A DNA stretch of 64,000 nt from Duganella sp. CF517 (GTDB lineage: Bacteria > Pseudomonadota > Gammaproteobacteria > Burkholderiales > Burkholderiaceae_D): assembly GCF_900110275.1 (NCBI RefSeq), contig NZ_FODC01000006.1, forward strand, positions 364,072-428,071, in the 5' to 3' direction. The translations under genes were made by a program, and so were the position numbers. Shown here one piece after another: positions 37,047-45,960 of the stretch. The notes beneath the pieces are model-generated. The model was not told where the DNA came from and ran no database searches. It saw only the letters and a list, made by a program, of their open reading frames with translations. The first letter of the stretch is position 1; the number at the start of each line of letters is the position of its first letter.

Positions 37047-39332
37047 TTAACTGACCCGGCGCAGGTTGCCGCGGCTGTGGGAACGGATCTTCTGCATCAC
37101 TTTTTCGCGTTTGCGCAGACGGGCGGCGTCGAGCAGCATGTGGCCGGCCCAACGGTAGACGTTGAAGCGGCGCACGCGGTCGCGCATGCTGCGCATCCGT
37201 TCGCGCTGCTCGACCGGCGGCATCGTCAGGCCGCGATACAGCGCCTCGGCGCCCTGCTCGATGTGGTACGGGTTGATGATCAAGGCTTCGTGCAGCTCGC
37301 GGGCGGCGCCGGTGAACTGGCTCAGCACCAGCGCGCCGCGTTCGTCGTCGCGGGCGGCGATGAATTCCTTGGCCACCAGGTTCATGCCGTCGTGCAGGCT
37401 GGTCACCATGCACACCTCGCTGGCGCGGAAGTAGCGCTGCAGTTCGGCCTGCTCGTGGTGCTCGATCTTCAGGATGATCGGCAGGTAGCCGTCGCTGCCG
37501 AAGCGGTCGTTGACCCGCGCTGCCAGCTTGCGCACGCGCTGCTCGAAGTTCATGTACTCCTCCAGGTCGGAACGGCTCGGCGCGGCGATCTGCACGAAGC
37601 TGAACTTGCCGATCATGGTCGGATGGCGCTCCAGCATGCTCTCGACGGCCTGGAAGCGCTCCAGGATGCCCTTGGTGTAGTCGAGGCGGTCGACGCCGAA
37701 GGCCAGCAGGTGGTCTTCCGGCACGCCGAGGATCTGGCGGATCTCGGTGCGGCACTGTTCCACCGGTTGCGTGTCCGGATAGTCGGGCCAGGCGATCGAG
37801 ATCGGGTAGTCCTCGACCTGGGTCAGCTCGTTGCCGTACGAAATGGTCGACGCTTCCGGCTCGATACGGGTTTCCAGGTAACGGTCGACCGTGTCGAGGA
37901 AGTTCTTGCGGTGGAACGGCGTGTGGAAGCCCAGGATCGTGCTGCCCAGCATGCCTTCGAGGATTTCTTCGCGCCACGGGCAAATGCCGAACGACTCCGA
38001 GTTAGGCCATGGGATGTGCCAGAACGTGATAATGGTGGCCTTCGGCAGCGCCTCGCGCACCATGCGCGGCAGCAGGGCGAAGTGGTAATCCTGCACCAGC
38101 ACCACCGGGTTGTCGGTGCGCGCTTCCTTGATGACGGCGTCGGCGAAGCGGCGGTTGACCTTGACGTACTCTTCCCAGTCGGACGAGCGGAACACCGGAC
38201 GCACGTGGGCGATATGGCACAGCGGCCACAGGCCTTCGTTGGCGAAGCCGTAGTAGTAGCCTTTTTCCTCTTCTTCCGTCAGCCAGACGCGGCGCAAGGT
38301 GTAGCTTGGATTCTTCGGCGGCACCGGCACGTGGTCGTTGCGGTCGACCGTCTCGCGGTCGGCGCTGCCGGCGCCATGGGCGATCCAGGTACCGGAGCAG
38401 GCGCGCATGACCGCCTCGACGGCCGTCACCAGGCCGCTGGCCGGACGCCGCACGCGGATCGTGCCGTCGGCGTTTTTCTCGTGGATGTAGGGCTCGCGGT
38501 TGGACACCACCAGCACCTGGTCGCCGGCCAGATCCTGTTGCAGCAGGGCCTTGAGTTTTTCCGGCGCCCATTCGGCGCTGTTGTTGCTGCTGCTGCTCTG
38601 GCGTTCCTCGTGGTATTCCTCGAGCAGGCTGCGCAGCTCGCCGATCAGCGGTTCCATTTCCGGCGGCGGCGGCGGTGGCGGCGTGGCGCCGGGGGCGGTC
38701 GATTTGACGTCGCGCGGCAGCAGTTGGCCGCGCAGCACGTCGTTCAGGCTGGCCAGCCAGCCGCGCCAGCTCAGGTGCGACACCAGCAGGGTCAGGAAGG
38801 CGATCGCCACGCCCAGCAGCGCGAAGAAGATCAGCACGTACTTGGTGGTCTCGGCGCTGCGGCGCTCGATGAAGCTCATGTCGTGCACCAGGATCAGCCG
38901 GCCCAGGCCGGTGCCGTTGTCTTCGATCGGGGTGTCGGCGACGTGCACCGGACCGCGCGGAAGTTGCACCAGCGACTTTTGCTTGGTGCCGTCGGTCGGC
39001 TTTTCCCAGCAGCCCAGCGATTGCGGGTAGGTGGAGGTTTTGTACAGCAGCTTGCCGGACGGATCGCAGAAGCCCAAGGCGAACAGGCGCTCGTCTTCGA
39101 TGGCGCCGTCGAACAGCTTCTTGATGTGCGCCTTGTCGTTGAGCAGCACGTCCTCGCGCAGCGGCACCTGCAAGGTCGCGGCTAACAATTGCGAGCGGTT
39201 ATCCAGATCGCGCACCGACCAGCGCAGGGTCAGGTTGTCCATCAGCGGGACGACGATGTAGGCGAACAATCCCAGCAGTATTGCCAGGGGGAACATGAAA
39301 CGTAGTGATAATTTTACAGAGCGTGAAAGCAT
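37047..39332 (-). CDS. otsA: Membrane-anchored trehalose-6-phosphate synthase with N-terminal sensor-like domain
   Basis: This 761-residue protein joins two parts. Residues 271-745 are a complete GT20 trehalose-6-phosphate synthase: SNREPY, RRPASGL, VQDYHF, FWHIPWP, GVDRLDYTKGI and SLHDGMNLVAKEF. They join glucose from a nucleotide sugar to glucose 6-phosphate. The first 270 residues are unusual: a transmembrane helix (13-30), a roughly 130-residue extracytoplasmic domain, a second helix (165-187) and a linker with seven consecutive prolines (218-224). This is the layout of a membrane receptor, so the synthase may be controlled from outside. GAGGA precedes the ATG. First gene of the otsA-otsB-GH15 operon. 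Confidence 0.93.
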   Translation of the reverse strand: MLSRSVKLSLRFMFPLAILLGLFAYIVVPLMDNLTLRWSVRDLDNRSQLLAATLQVPLREDVLLNDKAHIKKLFDGAIEDERLFALGFCDPSGKLLYKTSTYPQSLGCWEKPTDGTKQKSLVQLPRGPVHVADTPIEDNGTGLGRLILVHDMSFIERRSAETTKYVLIFFALLGVAIAFLTLLVSHLSWRGWLASLNDVLRGQLLPRDVKSTAPGATPPPPPPPEMEPLIGELRSLLEEYHEERQSSSSNNSAEWAPEKLKALLQQDLAGDQVLVVSNREPYIHEKNADGTIRVRRPASGLVTAVEAVMRACSGTWIAHGAGSADRETVDRNDHVPVPPKNPSYTLRRVWLTEEEEKGYYYGFANEGLWPLCHIAHVRPVFRSSDWEEYVKVNRRFADAVIKEARTDNPVVLVQDYHFALLPRMVREALPKATIITFWHIPWPNSESFGICPWREEILEGMLGSTILGFHTPFHRKNFLDTVDRYLETRIEPEASTISYGNELTQVEDYPISIAWPDYPDTQPVEQCRTEIRQILGVPEDHLLAFGVDRLDYTKGILERFQAVESMLERHPTMIGKFSFVQIAAPSRSDLEEYMNFEQRVRKLAARVNDRFGSDGYLPIILKIEHHEQAELQRYFRASEVCMVTSLHDGMNLVAKEFIAARDDERGALVLSQFTGAARELHEALIINPYHIEQGAEALYRGLTMPPVEQRERMRSMRDRVRRFNVYRWAGHMLLDAARLRKREKVMQKIRSHSRGNLRRVS

Positions 39333-39518
39333 TGGAGGAGTCCTCAGGTGTGATTGCAGGATAGAAAAACAACCGCTGCATCAATTTTTCGGGATGCGTG
39401 GCAATCGACCTCAGCTCCTCTATTGTTTCATTCATGAGGGAAAAACCTTTGTTCGCTAGCGCACGCATGCGGGCAAATGGCGCGCCGCAACATGGCAGAG
39501 TCCCCTAGAATCGGGCCC

Positions 39519-40643
39519 ATGGAACTCGACTATTTCTCCGATATGCATGAAGGGCCGTGGCGCGCCGCCGCAGTGGTGGGCATCAGCGCCGTGGTGTTTG
39601 TTGCCGTGGCTCTACTGTTGCATCGGGCCGGCATTATGCTGCTCCGCCGCATCGCGCGTAACCGGCCTTACACCACCAATGCCATCAAGTACGGCTGGCG
39701 TCCGAGCCAGTTGTGCATGGCGCTGTTCGCGCTGCGCCTGGTGCTGACGGGCGCGCCGGAAAACATGCCGCTGCTGCTGCCGATCTCCCGCATCAACAGC
39801 GTGCTGCTGATTATCTGTCTGACGTGGCTGGCGATTGCCTGCGTCAATTCCATCAAGCGCACCATCACCGAGGTCAACCCGGTGGATTCCGCCGACAACC
39901 TGCGCGCGCGCCGGCTGCTGACGCAAACGGCCGTGCTGACCCGCAGCGCCAACTTCATCATCGGGCTGGTGGGGCTGGGGTTCGTCCTGCTGACCTTGCC
40001 CGGGGCGCGGCAGTTCGGCGCCAGTTTGCTGGCCTCGGCCGGCGTGGCGGGCCTGGTGGCCGGTATCGCGGCGCGGCCCGTGCTGGGCAACTTTATCGCG
40101 GGACTGCAAATCGCCTTCTCGCAGCCGATCCGCTTGGACGATGTGCTGATCGTCAAGGGCGAATGGGGGCGCGTCGAGCGGATCACCGGCACTTACGTCG
40201 TGGTGCGGATCTGGGACGAGCGGCGCCTGATCGTGCCGCTGCAATGGTTTATTGAAAATCCGTTCGAGAACTGGACGCACACGTCGTCGTCGATCCTCGG
40301 CACGGTGTTCCTATGGCTGGACTTCAGCGTGCCGGTGCCGGCGATCCGCGCCGAGTTCGAGCGCATCACGCACGCGTCGTCGCGCTGGGACCAGCGGGTG
40401 TGCGTGCTGCACGTGACCGACGCCGACGACCGGGGCATGCAGCTGCGATTGCTGATCAGCGCGCAGGATTCCGGCACCGCCTTCGACCTGCGCTGCGAAA
40501 TCCGCGAAGCGATCATCGCCTTCGTGGCGGCCAACTATCCGGATTCGCTGCCGCGCCTGCGTCCCGTGCTCGACGCGCCCGGCCCGCAAGAGCAAAGCCT
40601 GGGCAAGCGCGCCACGCACGTGGCGGACAGTCCGGCGCCGTAA
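39519..40643 (+). CDS. MscS-type mechanosensitive ion channel family protein
   Basis: The product has about four transmembrane helices followed by the MscS pore helix and cytoplasmic domain. The diagnostic region is FGASLLASAGVAGLVAGIAARPVLGNFIAGLQIAFSQP (about 165-200), and the beta domain has DVLIVKGEWGRVERI. It opens under membrane tension to release solutes after osmotic downshock. It is divergent from the trehalose operon, another osmotic-stress function. The start is uncertain: ATG 39519 (used here, 374 residues), 39492 or 39477; none has a clear ribosome site. Confidence 0.88.
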   Translation: MELDYFSDMHEGPWRAAAVVGISAVVFVAVALLLHRAGIMLLRRIARNRPYTTNAIKYGWRPSQLCMALFALRLVLTGAPENMPLLLPISRINSVLLIICLTWLAIACVNSIKRTITEVNPVDSADNLRARRLLTQTAVLTRSANFIIGLVGLGFVLLTLPGARQFGASLLASAGVAGLVAGIAARPVLGNFIAGLQIAFSQPIRLDDVLIVKGEWGRVERITGTYVVVRIWDERRLIVPLQWFIENPFENWTHTSSSILGTVFLWLDFSVPVPAIRAEFERITHASSRWDQRVCVLHVTDADDRGMQLRLLISAQDSGTAFDLRCEIREAIIAFVAANYPDSLPRLRPVLDAPGPQEQSLGKRATHVADSPAP

Positions 40644-40701
40644 GATTGACGCCTGTATGGCGGATGGCGTGACGTGCATCCGCCATGCGCACACTGCTCG
40701 C

Positions 40702-42228
40702 TTAATTCGGCACGGTGGCCGACTGCGGATAATCCCGCTCCTGGTACATCAACCCGCACTGCGCCGCGCGCAACCCCTTGCGCGCCTCGACACCGGTCGG
40801 CGCGATGTCCAGATACGCCGCCGCCTCCCAGGCGGTGTGGCCCACCGCCGGCCAGCGCGGCAAGCCGGCGCCGTTCGGATCGCCGCTGCGGATAAAGTTG
40901 GCCCAATAGCGTATCACCGGCGGCCACTCGGCCGGCATCGCCTTAACCGGGATGGCACGATAAACATAATCCATTTCCGACGTGTGCTCGGGCGGCTTGC
41001 CCGAACCCGGCGCGCCCAGCCCGAATTCATACCGCCACACCCGCGCCGGATCGGCCATGTGCCGCGCCATCCAGCCGGCCGGACAGCGGAACCACATATC
41101 CGTGATCAATTGCGTCGGCACGCTGCCCAGCACCGCGTCGTCACGGTACAGCGCGCCGCCCGCCTGCGCCTGCTTGCCGAACGCCGCCGTCAGCAGCGCC
41201 GGCACGTGGTCCGGCTTGCGGTCGGACCCCAGCTCCTGGCTGTTGCTGCCGATGATGACGCGAATATCCTTGCCGGCCCCTTTGGCATATGCCTGCGCGT
41301 ACGGCAGCGGCACCACGTGGCCGTCGATGATTTGCTGTTCCCAGATAAAGCTCGGATCGACGCCTTCCGGCGTCGGCAGATTGGCGGCGGCCGCGTCGAC
41401 GGTCGCCGCCGGCAATTGCCGCAGCCTGGCCAGCCCTTCGGCGCCATGCGGCAGTCGCAGGCGGTCCAGCAGCACGTTGCCGATCGCCTCGTTCTGTCGC
41501 GCGGTGCGGGGCGCGCCGGGGGCCGGCGCCTGCAGGATCGCTTTGTCGAACAGCCCTTGCGACAGCGGCGACATGGTCAGCAGCAGCGCATCGAACGCGC
41601 CGGCCGAGTTGCCGGTGATGGTGACGTTGCCGGCGTCGCCGCCGAAGGTGGCGATGTTCGCCCGTATCCATTTCAGCGCGGCGAGCTGGTCCAGCAGAGC
41701 GTAATTGCCGGAGGCGCCGTGCGGGCTTTCCTCGCGCAACGCGTCGAGGCCGAGGAAGCCCCACGCGCCCAGCCGGTATTGCACCTTGACCAGGACGATG
41801 CCTTCGCGGTGCAGCGCGTCGTCCGCCATGCCGCCGGCGCCGGCGTAGGCGTTGGAGCCGCCGTGCAGGTAGACCAGCACCGGCAGGCGGGCCGTGTTTT
41901 TCGTCGCGGCCGGCGTGCGGATCGACACCGTCAGGCAATCCTCGCGCATCGTCGGCAGGAAGTCCTTGTTCCAGCCGGTATCGCCCTGGGCGCAGGCCGG
42001 CGCGATCTTGGTGGCGTCGAGCACGCCGGACCAGGCGGCGCGCGGGACGGGCGGCTTCCAGCGCAGTGCTCCGGCCGGCGCGGCGGCGTACGGGATGCCG
42101 TAGTAGATGCTGCTGCCGTCGGCCATGGGCTGGCCGGCGACTTTGCCGCCGGCAACCGTCACTTGCTGCGCGTGGGCGGAAGCGCAGCCGATTGCCGTGA
42201 TCATCACGGCCTGCAATAGTATGTTCAT
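40702..42228 (-). CDS. Exported type-B carboxylesterase
   Basis: This 508-residue alpha/beta-hydrolase of the carboxylesterase/para-nitrobenzyl esterase family has a signal peptide (cleaved after SAHA). Visible features are the family entry motif YYGIPYA, the EDCLTV block, the oxyanion hole LHGGS, and the nucleophile Ser208 in GNSAGAF. It hydrolyses carboxylic esters; the substrate is unknown. Monocistronic. Confidence 0.92.
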   Translation of the reverse strand: MNILLQAVMITAIGCASAHAQQVTVAGGKVAGQPMADGSSIYYGIPYAAAPAGALRWKPPVPRAAWSGVLDATKIAPACAQGDTGWNKDFLPTMREDCLTVSIRTPAATKNTARLPVLVYLHGGSNAYAGAGGMADDALHREGIVLVKVQYRLGAWGFLGLDALREESPHGASGNYALLDQLAALKWIRANIATFGGDAGNVTITGNSAGAFDALLLTMSPLSQGLFDKAILQAPAPGAPRTARQNEAIGNVLLDRLRLPHGAEGLARLRQLPAATVDAAAANLPTPEGVDPSFIWEQQIIDGHVVPLPYAQAYAKGAGKDIRVIIGSNSQELGSDRKPDHVPALLTAAFGKQAQAGGALYRDDAVLGSVPTQLITDMWFRCPAGWMARHMADPARVWRYEFGLGAPGSGKPPEHTSEMDYVYRAIPVKAMPAEWPPVIRYWANFIRSGDPNGAGLPRWPAVGHTAWEAAAYLDIAPTGVEARKGLRAAQCGLMYQERDYPQSATVPN

Positions 42229-42293
42229 GGCAGGAGTGTGCCGTGAACGCGCGGGCGATGCAATTTAGATAATCACCAAGCGGCGCAACGATA

Positions 42294-42580
42294 TTAGCCG
42301 GGCGCGGTTGGCGGGGCGGGCGGCTGGGCGTAGATGACGATCGGCGCGGGACGCTTGGTCGTATTGCTCATCATGAAAAACAATCCGCCAAAACCGAAGA
42401 AGAGGCCGATGGTCGTCGCGATCATCCAGCAAAGAATATCGGTGCTGGATTTTTGCATGTCGGCGCGGATATCGGCGATGTCCGCTTGGCCGCCGTTTGC
42501 TCGAGGCGCAATTCGATCTTCGCGAGCCGTCCCCGCGTTTCGATGGCGAATTCTTCGAGCGTGATCAGGCGCGCTTCCAT
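42294..42580 (-). pseudogene. Frameshifted small coiled-coil membrane protein
   Basis: Two overlapping frames together spell one sensible small protein. Frame one gives MEARLITLEEFAIETRGRL and a coiled coil up to LEQTAAK. The other frame continues with ADIADIRADMQKSS, then a transmembrane segment (ATTIGLFFGFGGLFFM) and a Pro-rich tail ending APG. The frames join if one base is added at about 42483-42486, within AAGCGGACATC on the minus strand (AAGGCGGAC expected). The total length of 287 bases is one short of 96 codons. As it stands, translation stops after 52 residues. It is either a recent one-base deletion or a sequencing error. Confidence 0.7.
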
Positions 42581-42630
42581 CTCCTCATCTTAGTCAGCGG
42601 CCCGGCCTTGGTCAAATATCCGTCGGGTAT

Positions 42631-43191
42631 CTAACGCTCTTTGGATTTGGGTTTGCGCGCGATGATCTCGTTGATCAGCTTGCGTTCCTTGTCGGTCGCC
42701 TTGCGCAGCAGCGCCTCGTGCTTTTCGCCCAGCGCGATCGACTCGGTGATTTCCGGGGTGATCGCCGATGACTTGGCGATGCGTTGCGTGATCCATGCCG
42801 TGAGCAGGCACATCACCAAGGTGCAGGCGATGTAGAACGCGATCCACAAGCCCGTCTGTCCCCGGCTGCGGTTGATCGCCTGGACGACCTGTTCGGCTTC
42901 CTTGGTCACCGCCGCCATCTTGCCCATCATGTCGGCCACGGCGATGCTGGCCGATTCGGCCGCCACCCGTCCCGCCTCCCTGGCGGTGGCGTCGACGATG
43001 GCGGCGGCCTTGGCCTCGATCTTGGCCGCCTCGGCGATGCGCGCGTCGATCTGGTTCAGGCTGATATTCGCCATGCGTACCAGTTTGTCGCAGCCGGCGA
43101 TCTGCTTGGAGAAATTCTGCAGGTCGTTGTGAAAGCGGTCGGCGTTGAAAAAATCGCCCTGGGGGTGCGATGTCGGGTCGTTGTCGTTCAT
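42631..43191 (-). CDS. Small coiled-coil single-pass membrane protein
   Basis: This 186-residue protein is of unknown function. Residues 20-125 are a long Ala-rich coiled coil. One transmembrane helix follows (about 130-152, GLWIAFYIACTLVMCLLTAW), then a charged cytosolic tail with LLRKATDKERKLINEIIA. The start at ATG 43191 is preferred; an upstream in-frame ATG at 43242 lies in a terminator stem. The layout resembles membrane-tethered scaffold proteins. The next gene downstream is the related-looking frameshifted small membrane protein. Confidence 0.7.
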   Translation of the reverse strand: MNDNDPTSHPQGDFFNADRFHNDLQNFSKQIAGCDKLVRMANISLNQIDARIAEAAKIEAKAAAIVDATAREAGRVAAESASIAVADMMGKMAAVTKEAEQVVQAINRSRGQTGLWIAFYIACTLVMCLLTAWITQRIAKSSAITPEITESIALGEKHEALLRKATDKERKLINEIIARKPKSKER

Positions 43192-43210
43192 CGGGTATCC
43201 GCGTTTTCCA

Positions 43211-43240
43211 ATAAAAAAGGGGCATGACGAATCATGCCCC
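43211..43240 (-). terminator. Rho-independent terminator of the PAP2 lipoprotein gene
   Basis: A perfect nine-base stem GGGGCATGA/TCATGCCCC with a CGAA loop is followed, on the minus strand, by six T residues. It lies 24 bases beyond the stop of the gene at 43264. Confidence 0.9.
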
Positions 43241-43263
43241 ATGATACCGGTAGAGCGGAAGAG

Positions 43264-45201
43264 TTAGCTACCGATCGTCAACGTCAGCGTCGTCGCGCTG
43301 TACACCGGCGTGACATTGGTGAAGCCGTCGACCGCGATGCTGGTGAAACGGCCCTTCAGATTGCCGGCGCTCAGCACGATGATGCTCTCGCCCGCCTTCG
43401 GCTTGTAGCTGCCCGGGAACTTGACGCGCAGCGTACCGCCGGCGATGGTGGCGGTGCCGGCCACCGTCATGGTGCCCTTGGCGCCGCCCAGCGCGTTGAG
43501 CTCGAGGGTGGTGGCGCCGGCCAGTTGCGTGTACGCGCGGGCCAGTTTCAGCTGGGAAGCGGTGTTGGCGACCAGCGTGCCGCCGCTGACATAGACGTCG
43601 CCGTTGCCGAACGCGGTCGGCGACACGCCCTCGAGCGCGCCGGCGGTCAGCTCGGTGCCGCCGGTCCAGCTGTTGTTGCCGGCCAGTTTCAGCGTGCCGC
43701 TGCCTTGCTTGATCAGCTTGCCGCTGCCGCCGATGTCGTTGCGCCAGCGGTCGGCCGCGTTGAAGCCGCCCTTGGACGCGTCCATGGCCAGCACCACGTT
43801 GCCGGTGAAGGCGCCGTAGCCGTCGGCCGCCGCGAACAGGTTGAGTCGGCCCCAGCCTTCAGGATCGTCCATCACCGGATAGCCGGACGCGACCGCCGTG
43901 GTTTTCAGCACCACGCGGCGCTGGGCGTCGCTCAGGTAGGGCAGGCGCGTTTCCAGCAGCACTTCGGCGCCCTTCGGCACCGAGGCCGGCGCGTTGGTCG
44001 GCGCGATCGGCGCGAACCCATAGGTCATGCGGCGCAGGTAGTTGGCCTTGTTGGTGGCGTAGTCCGAGAAGCGGTCGCTGCCCGATTGGGCGAACGCGGT
44101 GAACGTGGTCGGCGTGGTCGAGGTCGCGGCCATCAGGGCGCTGTGCGCCTGCGCGTAGCCGGCCGTCTTCTTGGCGGCGTTGGCCGGGTCGACCATGGCG
44201 GCGGCAACCACCGCCTGGGCGTGGATACGCCCGCTCAGCACGTCGAGCGGCGAATGCATGCCGGCCAGGATGCGCGACTCGCCCAATTCCAGGCCGCGGC
44301 TGATGATTTCCTGATAGCGCTCCGGCACCGCGTAGGCCATCGCCAGCGCGTTGCGCACCGATTCGGCCGAGTGGCCGCTGGTGAAGCCGCCGTCGGTGGT
44401 CGGGGTCGTGCTCTTGGCCGGGACCAGCGCCGGCAGCACCTGCACCGCGCTGCTCCAGCGGTAGGGGCGGGCATATTTATAGAAGCGCTTGGCCGGCTCG
44501 GTCGACCCGTTGGCGCCGACCATGTTGACCAGATCGACGACGGCGCCGAAGGTCGGGTTGGCGCTGCCGCCGACGCCGTTGTTGTTGCCGCCGTCGTTGT
44601 ACAGCACGGTGGTGGCGTCGGCCGCGATGGCGGTGATGGTGGTGGTCTGCTGGGCGGCGGCGCGCCAGGCGTTGGTCAGCGGGCCCATGCCGTCGCTGAC
44701 GCTGTAGCCCTTGTTGCGGCGGTCGTCCAGATACGCGGCCAGCGCCTGTTCCGGCGTGCGGTTGGCGGTGGCCTTAACGACGTAGTCGATATTGGCGTTG
44801 TGGACGGCCTGGTTCAGGATGGTGCCGCCGTTGGTGCCATCGTTCGGCACGCCGGTCCAGGCGGAGGCGACGACGGCCGGGAAGCTGCCGACGGCCGGCG
44901 CGGTCACGCCGGCGTCGACAATTTCGGTCAGCGGTTTCCAGATTTGCAGCATGCCGGCGAGCACGCGCACGCCGGCGTTGGTGTCGAGGGTCGCGTAGCG
45001 GGCGTCGCCGCGCTGGTTGGTGGCGGCGGTATCGACGAAGGCGGTGACGGTCGGCACCGGGGCCAGGTCGGCCGCGCCCTGGTCGGCCGGCGCCGCCGGA
45101 ACGGCCACGACCTGATCGTCATTACTGGAACCGCCGCAGGCGCTCAAGGCGACGGCGATGCTGATGGCGAGGATAAGGGGGCGCGACGGAACGAGGTGCA
45201 T
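43264..45201 (-). CDS. PAP2-family phosphatase lipoprotein with autotransporter-type beta-strand repeat tail
   Basis: This 645-residue protein has a lipobox LSAC near residue 22, so it is an outer- or inner-membrane lipoprotein. Residues about 180-350 carry the vanadium-haloperoxidase/PAP2 catalytic signature: KYARPYRW, FTSGHS and SRILAGMHSPLD. The last 160 residues are a beta-helix-type passenger with a PATR repeat (GSGTLKLAGNNSWTGGTEL). No autotransporter barrel is present. I place the start at ATG 45201, in front of the signal sequence. Substrate unknown, likely a phosphomonoester outside the cytoplasm. Confidence 0.85.
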   Translation of the reverse strand: MHLVPSRPLILAISIAVALSACGGSSNDDQVVAVPAAPADQGAADLAPVPTVTAFVDTAATNQRGDARYATLDTNAGVRVLAGMLQIWKPLTEIVDAGVTAPAVGSFPAVVASAWTGVPNDGTNGGTILNQAVHNANIDYVVKATANRTPEQALAAYLDDRRNKGYSVSDGMGPLTNAWRAAAQQTTTITAIAADATTVLYNDGGNNNGVGGSANPTFGAVVDLVNMVGANGSTEPAKRFYKYARPYRWSSAVQVLPALVPAKSTTPTTDGGFTSGHSAESVRNALAMAYAVPERYQEIISRGLELGESRILAGMHSPLDVLSGRIHAQAVVAAAMVDPANAAKKTAGYAQAHSALMAATSTTPTTFTAFAQSGSDRFSDYATNKANYLRRMTYGFAPIAPTNAPASVPKGAEVLLETRLPYLSDAQRRVVLKTTAVASGYPVMDDPEGWGRLNLFAAADGYGAFTGNVVLAMDASKGGFNAADRWRNDIGGSGKLIKQGSGTLKLAGNNSWTGGTELTAGALEGVSPTAFGNGDVYVSGGTLVANTASQLKLARAYTQLAGATTLELNALGGAKGTMTVAGTATIAGGTLRVKFPGSYKPKAGESIIVLSAGNLKGRFTSIAVDGFTNVTPVYSATTLTLTIGS

Positions 45202-45306
45202 GCGGGAGTCCAATGGTTGGAAGTAAAAAGGCCATAGAGTAATGACGTCATATGACATAGCTGTTACTGCCCGCCGCCTGGAACCGCTTCCAACCAAAAT
45301 AAACCG

Positions 45307-45399
45307 GGGGTCAGTGCCGACATTCGGACAAAAGCCGAAAATTGGGAACTTCCGGGTGAAGCAAAAGTTCCAAAATGTCCGAATGTCGGCACTGACCCC
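45307..45399. repeat. GGGGTCA palindromic hairpin element C
   Basis: A 24-base arm at 45307-45330 is perfectly complementary to 45376-45399. An inner stem GGAACTT/AAGTTCC lies inside. The ends are GGGGTCAGTGCC and GGCACTGACCCC. It shares its terminal GGGGTCA and inner GACATTC(A/G)GACA with element B. It lies between the divergent PAP2 and iorA-type genes. Confidence 0.85.
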
Positions 45400-45488
45400 A
45401 GGGGTTGTGTTATCACTTTTGGGGAGTATTGTTGGGAGGACACTCTGTCTATAGTGTGGCTTTATCCTTTCTCTGTAAGGAGCCGCAC

Positions 45489-45959
45489 ATGGTCAAGCTG
45501 GAAATCAATGGCAAGAGCCGCGAATTCGATGTCGCCGGCGATATGCCGCTGTTGTGGGTGCTGCGCGACGAGGCCCATATGATGGGCACCAAATTCGGCT
45601 GCGGCATGGCGCTGTGCGGCGCCTGCACCGTGCATGTCGACGGCGAGGCCACCCGGTCTTGCGTGCTGCCCGTGTCGGCGGTCGCCGGCAAGAAGATCAC
45701 CACCATCGAGGGCGTGGCCGCGACGCCCGCCGGCAAGGCCGCGCAGCAGGCGTGGATCGCCGCCGAGGTGGTGCAATGCGGTTACTGTCAGTCGGGCCAG
45801 ATCATGTCCGCCGCCGCGCTGCTGGCCGGGAACAAGCAGCCGACCGACGCCGATATCGACGATGCCATGTCCGGTAATATCTGTCGCTGCGGTACCTATG
45901 CCCGCATCCGCGCCGCGATCAAGGATGCCGCCCAGTCGCCGCTGCTGCAGGGGGCTTGA
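45489..45959 (+). CDS. iorA: (2Fe-2S)-binding subunit of a molybdenum hydroxylase (isoquinoline 1-oxidoreductase alpha type)
   Basis: The 156-residue small subunit carries two iron-sulfur clusters. The first is bound by the plant-ferredoxin motif CGMALCGACTVHVDG and the second by CGYCQSGQIM with CRCGTY. It passes electrons from the molybdopterin subunit to an acceptor. AAGGAG precedes the ATG at 45489. The molybdopterin subunit gene follows directly. Confidence 0.92.
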   Translation: MVKLEINGKSREFDVAGDMPLLWVLRDEAHMMGTKFGCGMALCGACTVHVDGEATRSCVLPVSAVAGKKITTIEGVAATPAGKAAQQAWIAAEVVQCGYCQSGQIMSAAALLAGNKQPTDADIDDAMSGNICRCGTYARIRAAIKDAAQSPLLQGA

Positions 45960-45960
45960 G

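Noticed and set aside
39199..39468. Small minus-strand frame at the otsA start
   Set aside because: It overlaps the otsA N-terminus in another frame and has no ribosome site or family match; 39333-39476 is better read as the otsA leader.
45432..45455. TTGGGA and TATAGT as a promoter for the iorAB-type genes
   Set aside because: The spacer is only 12 bases, so the pair is not credible.
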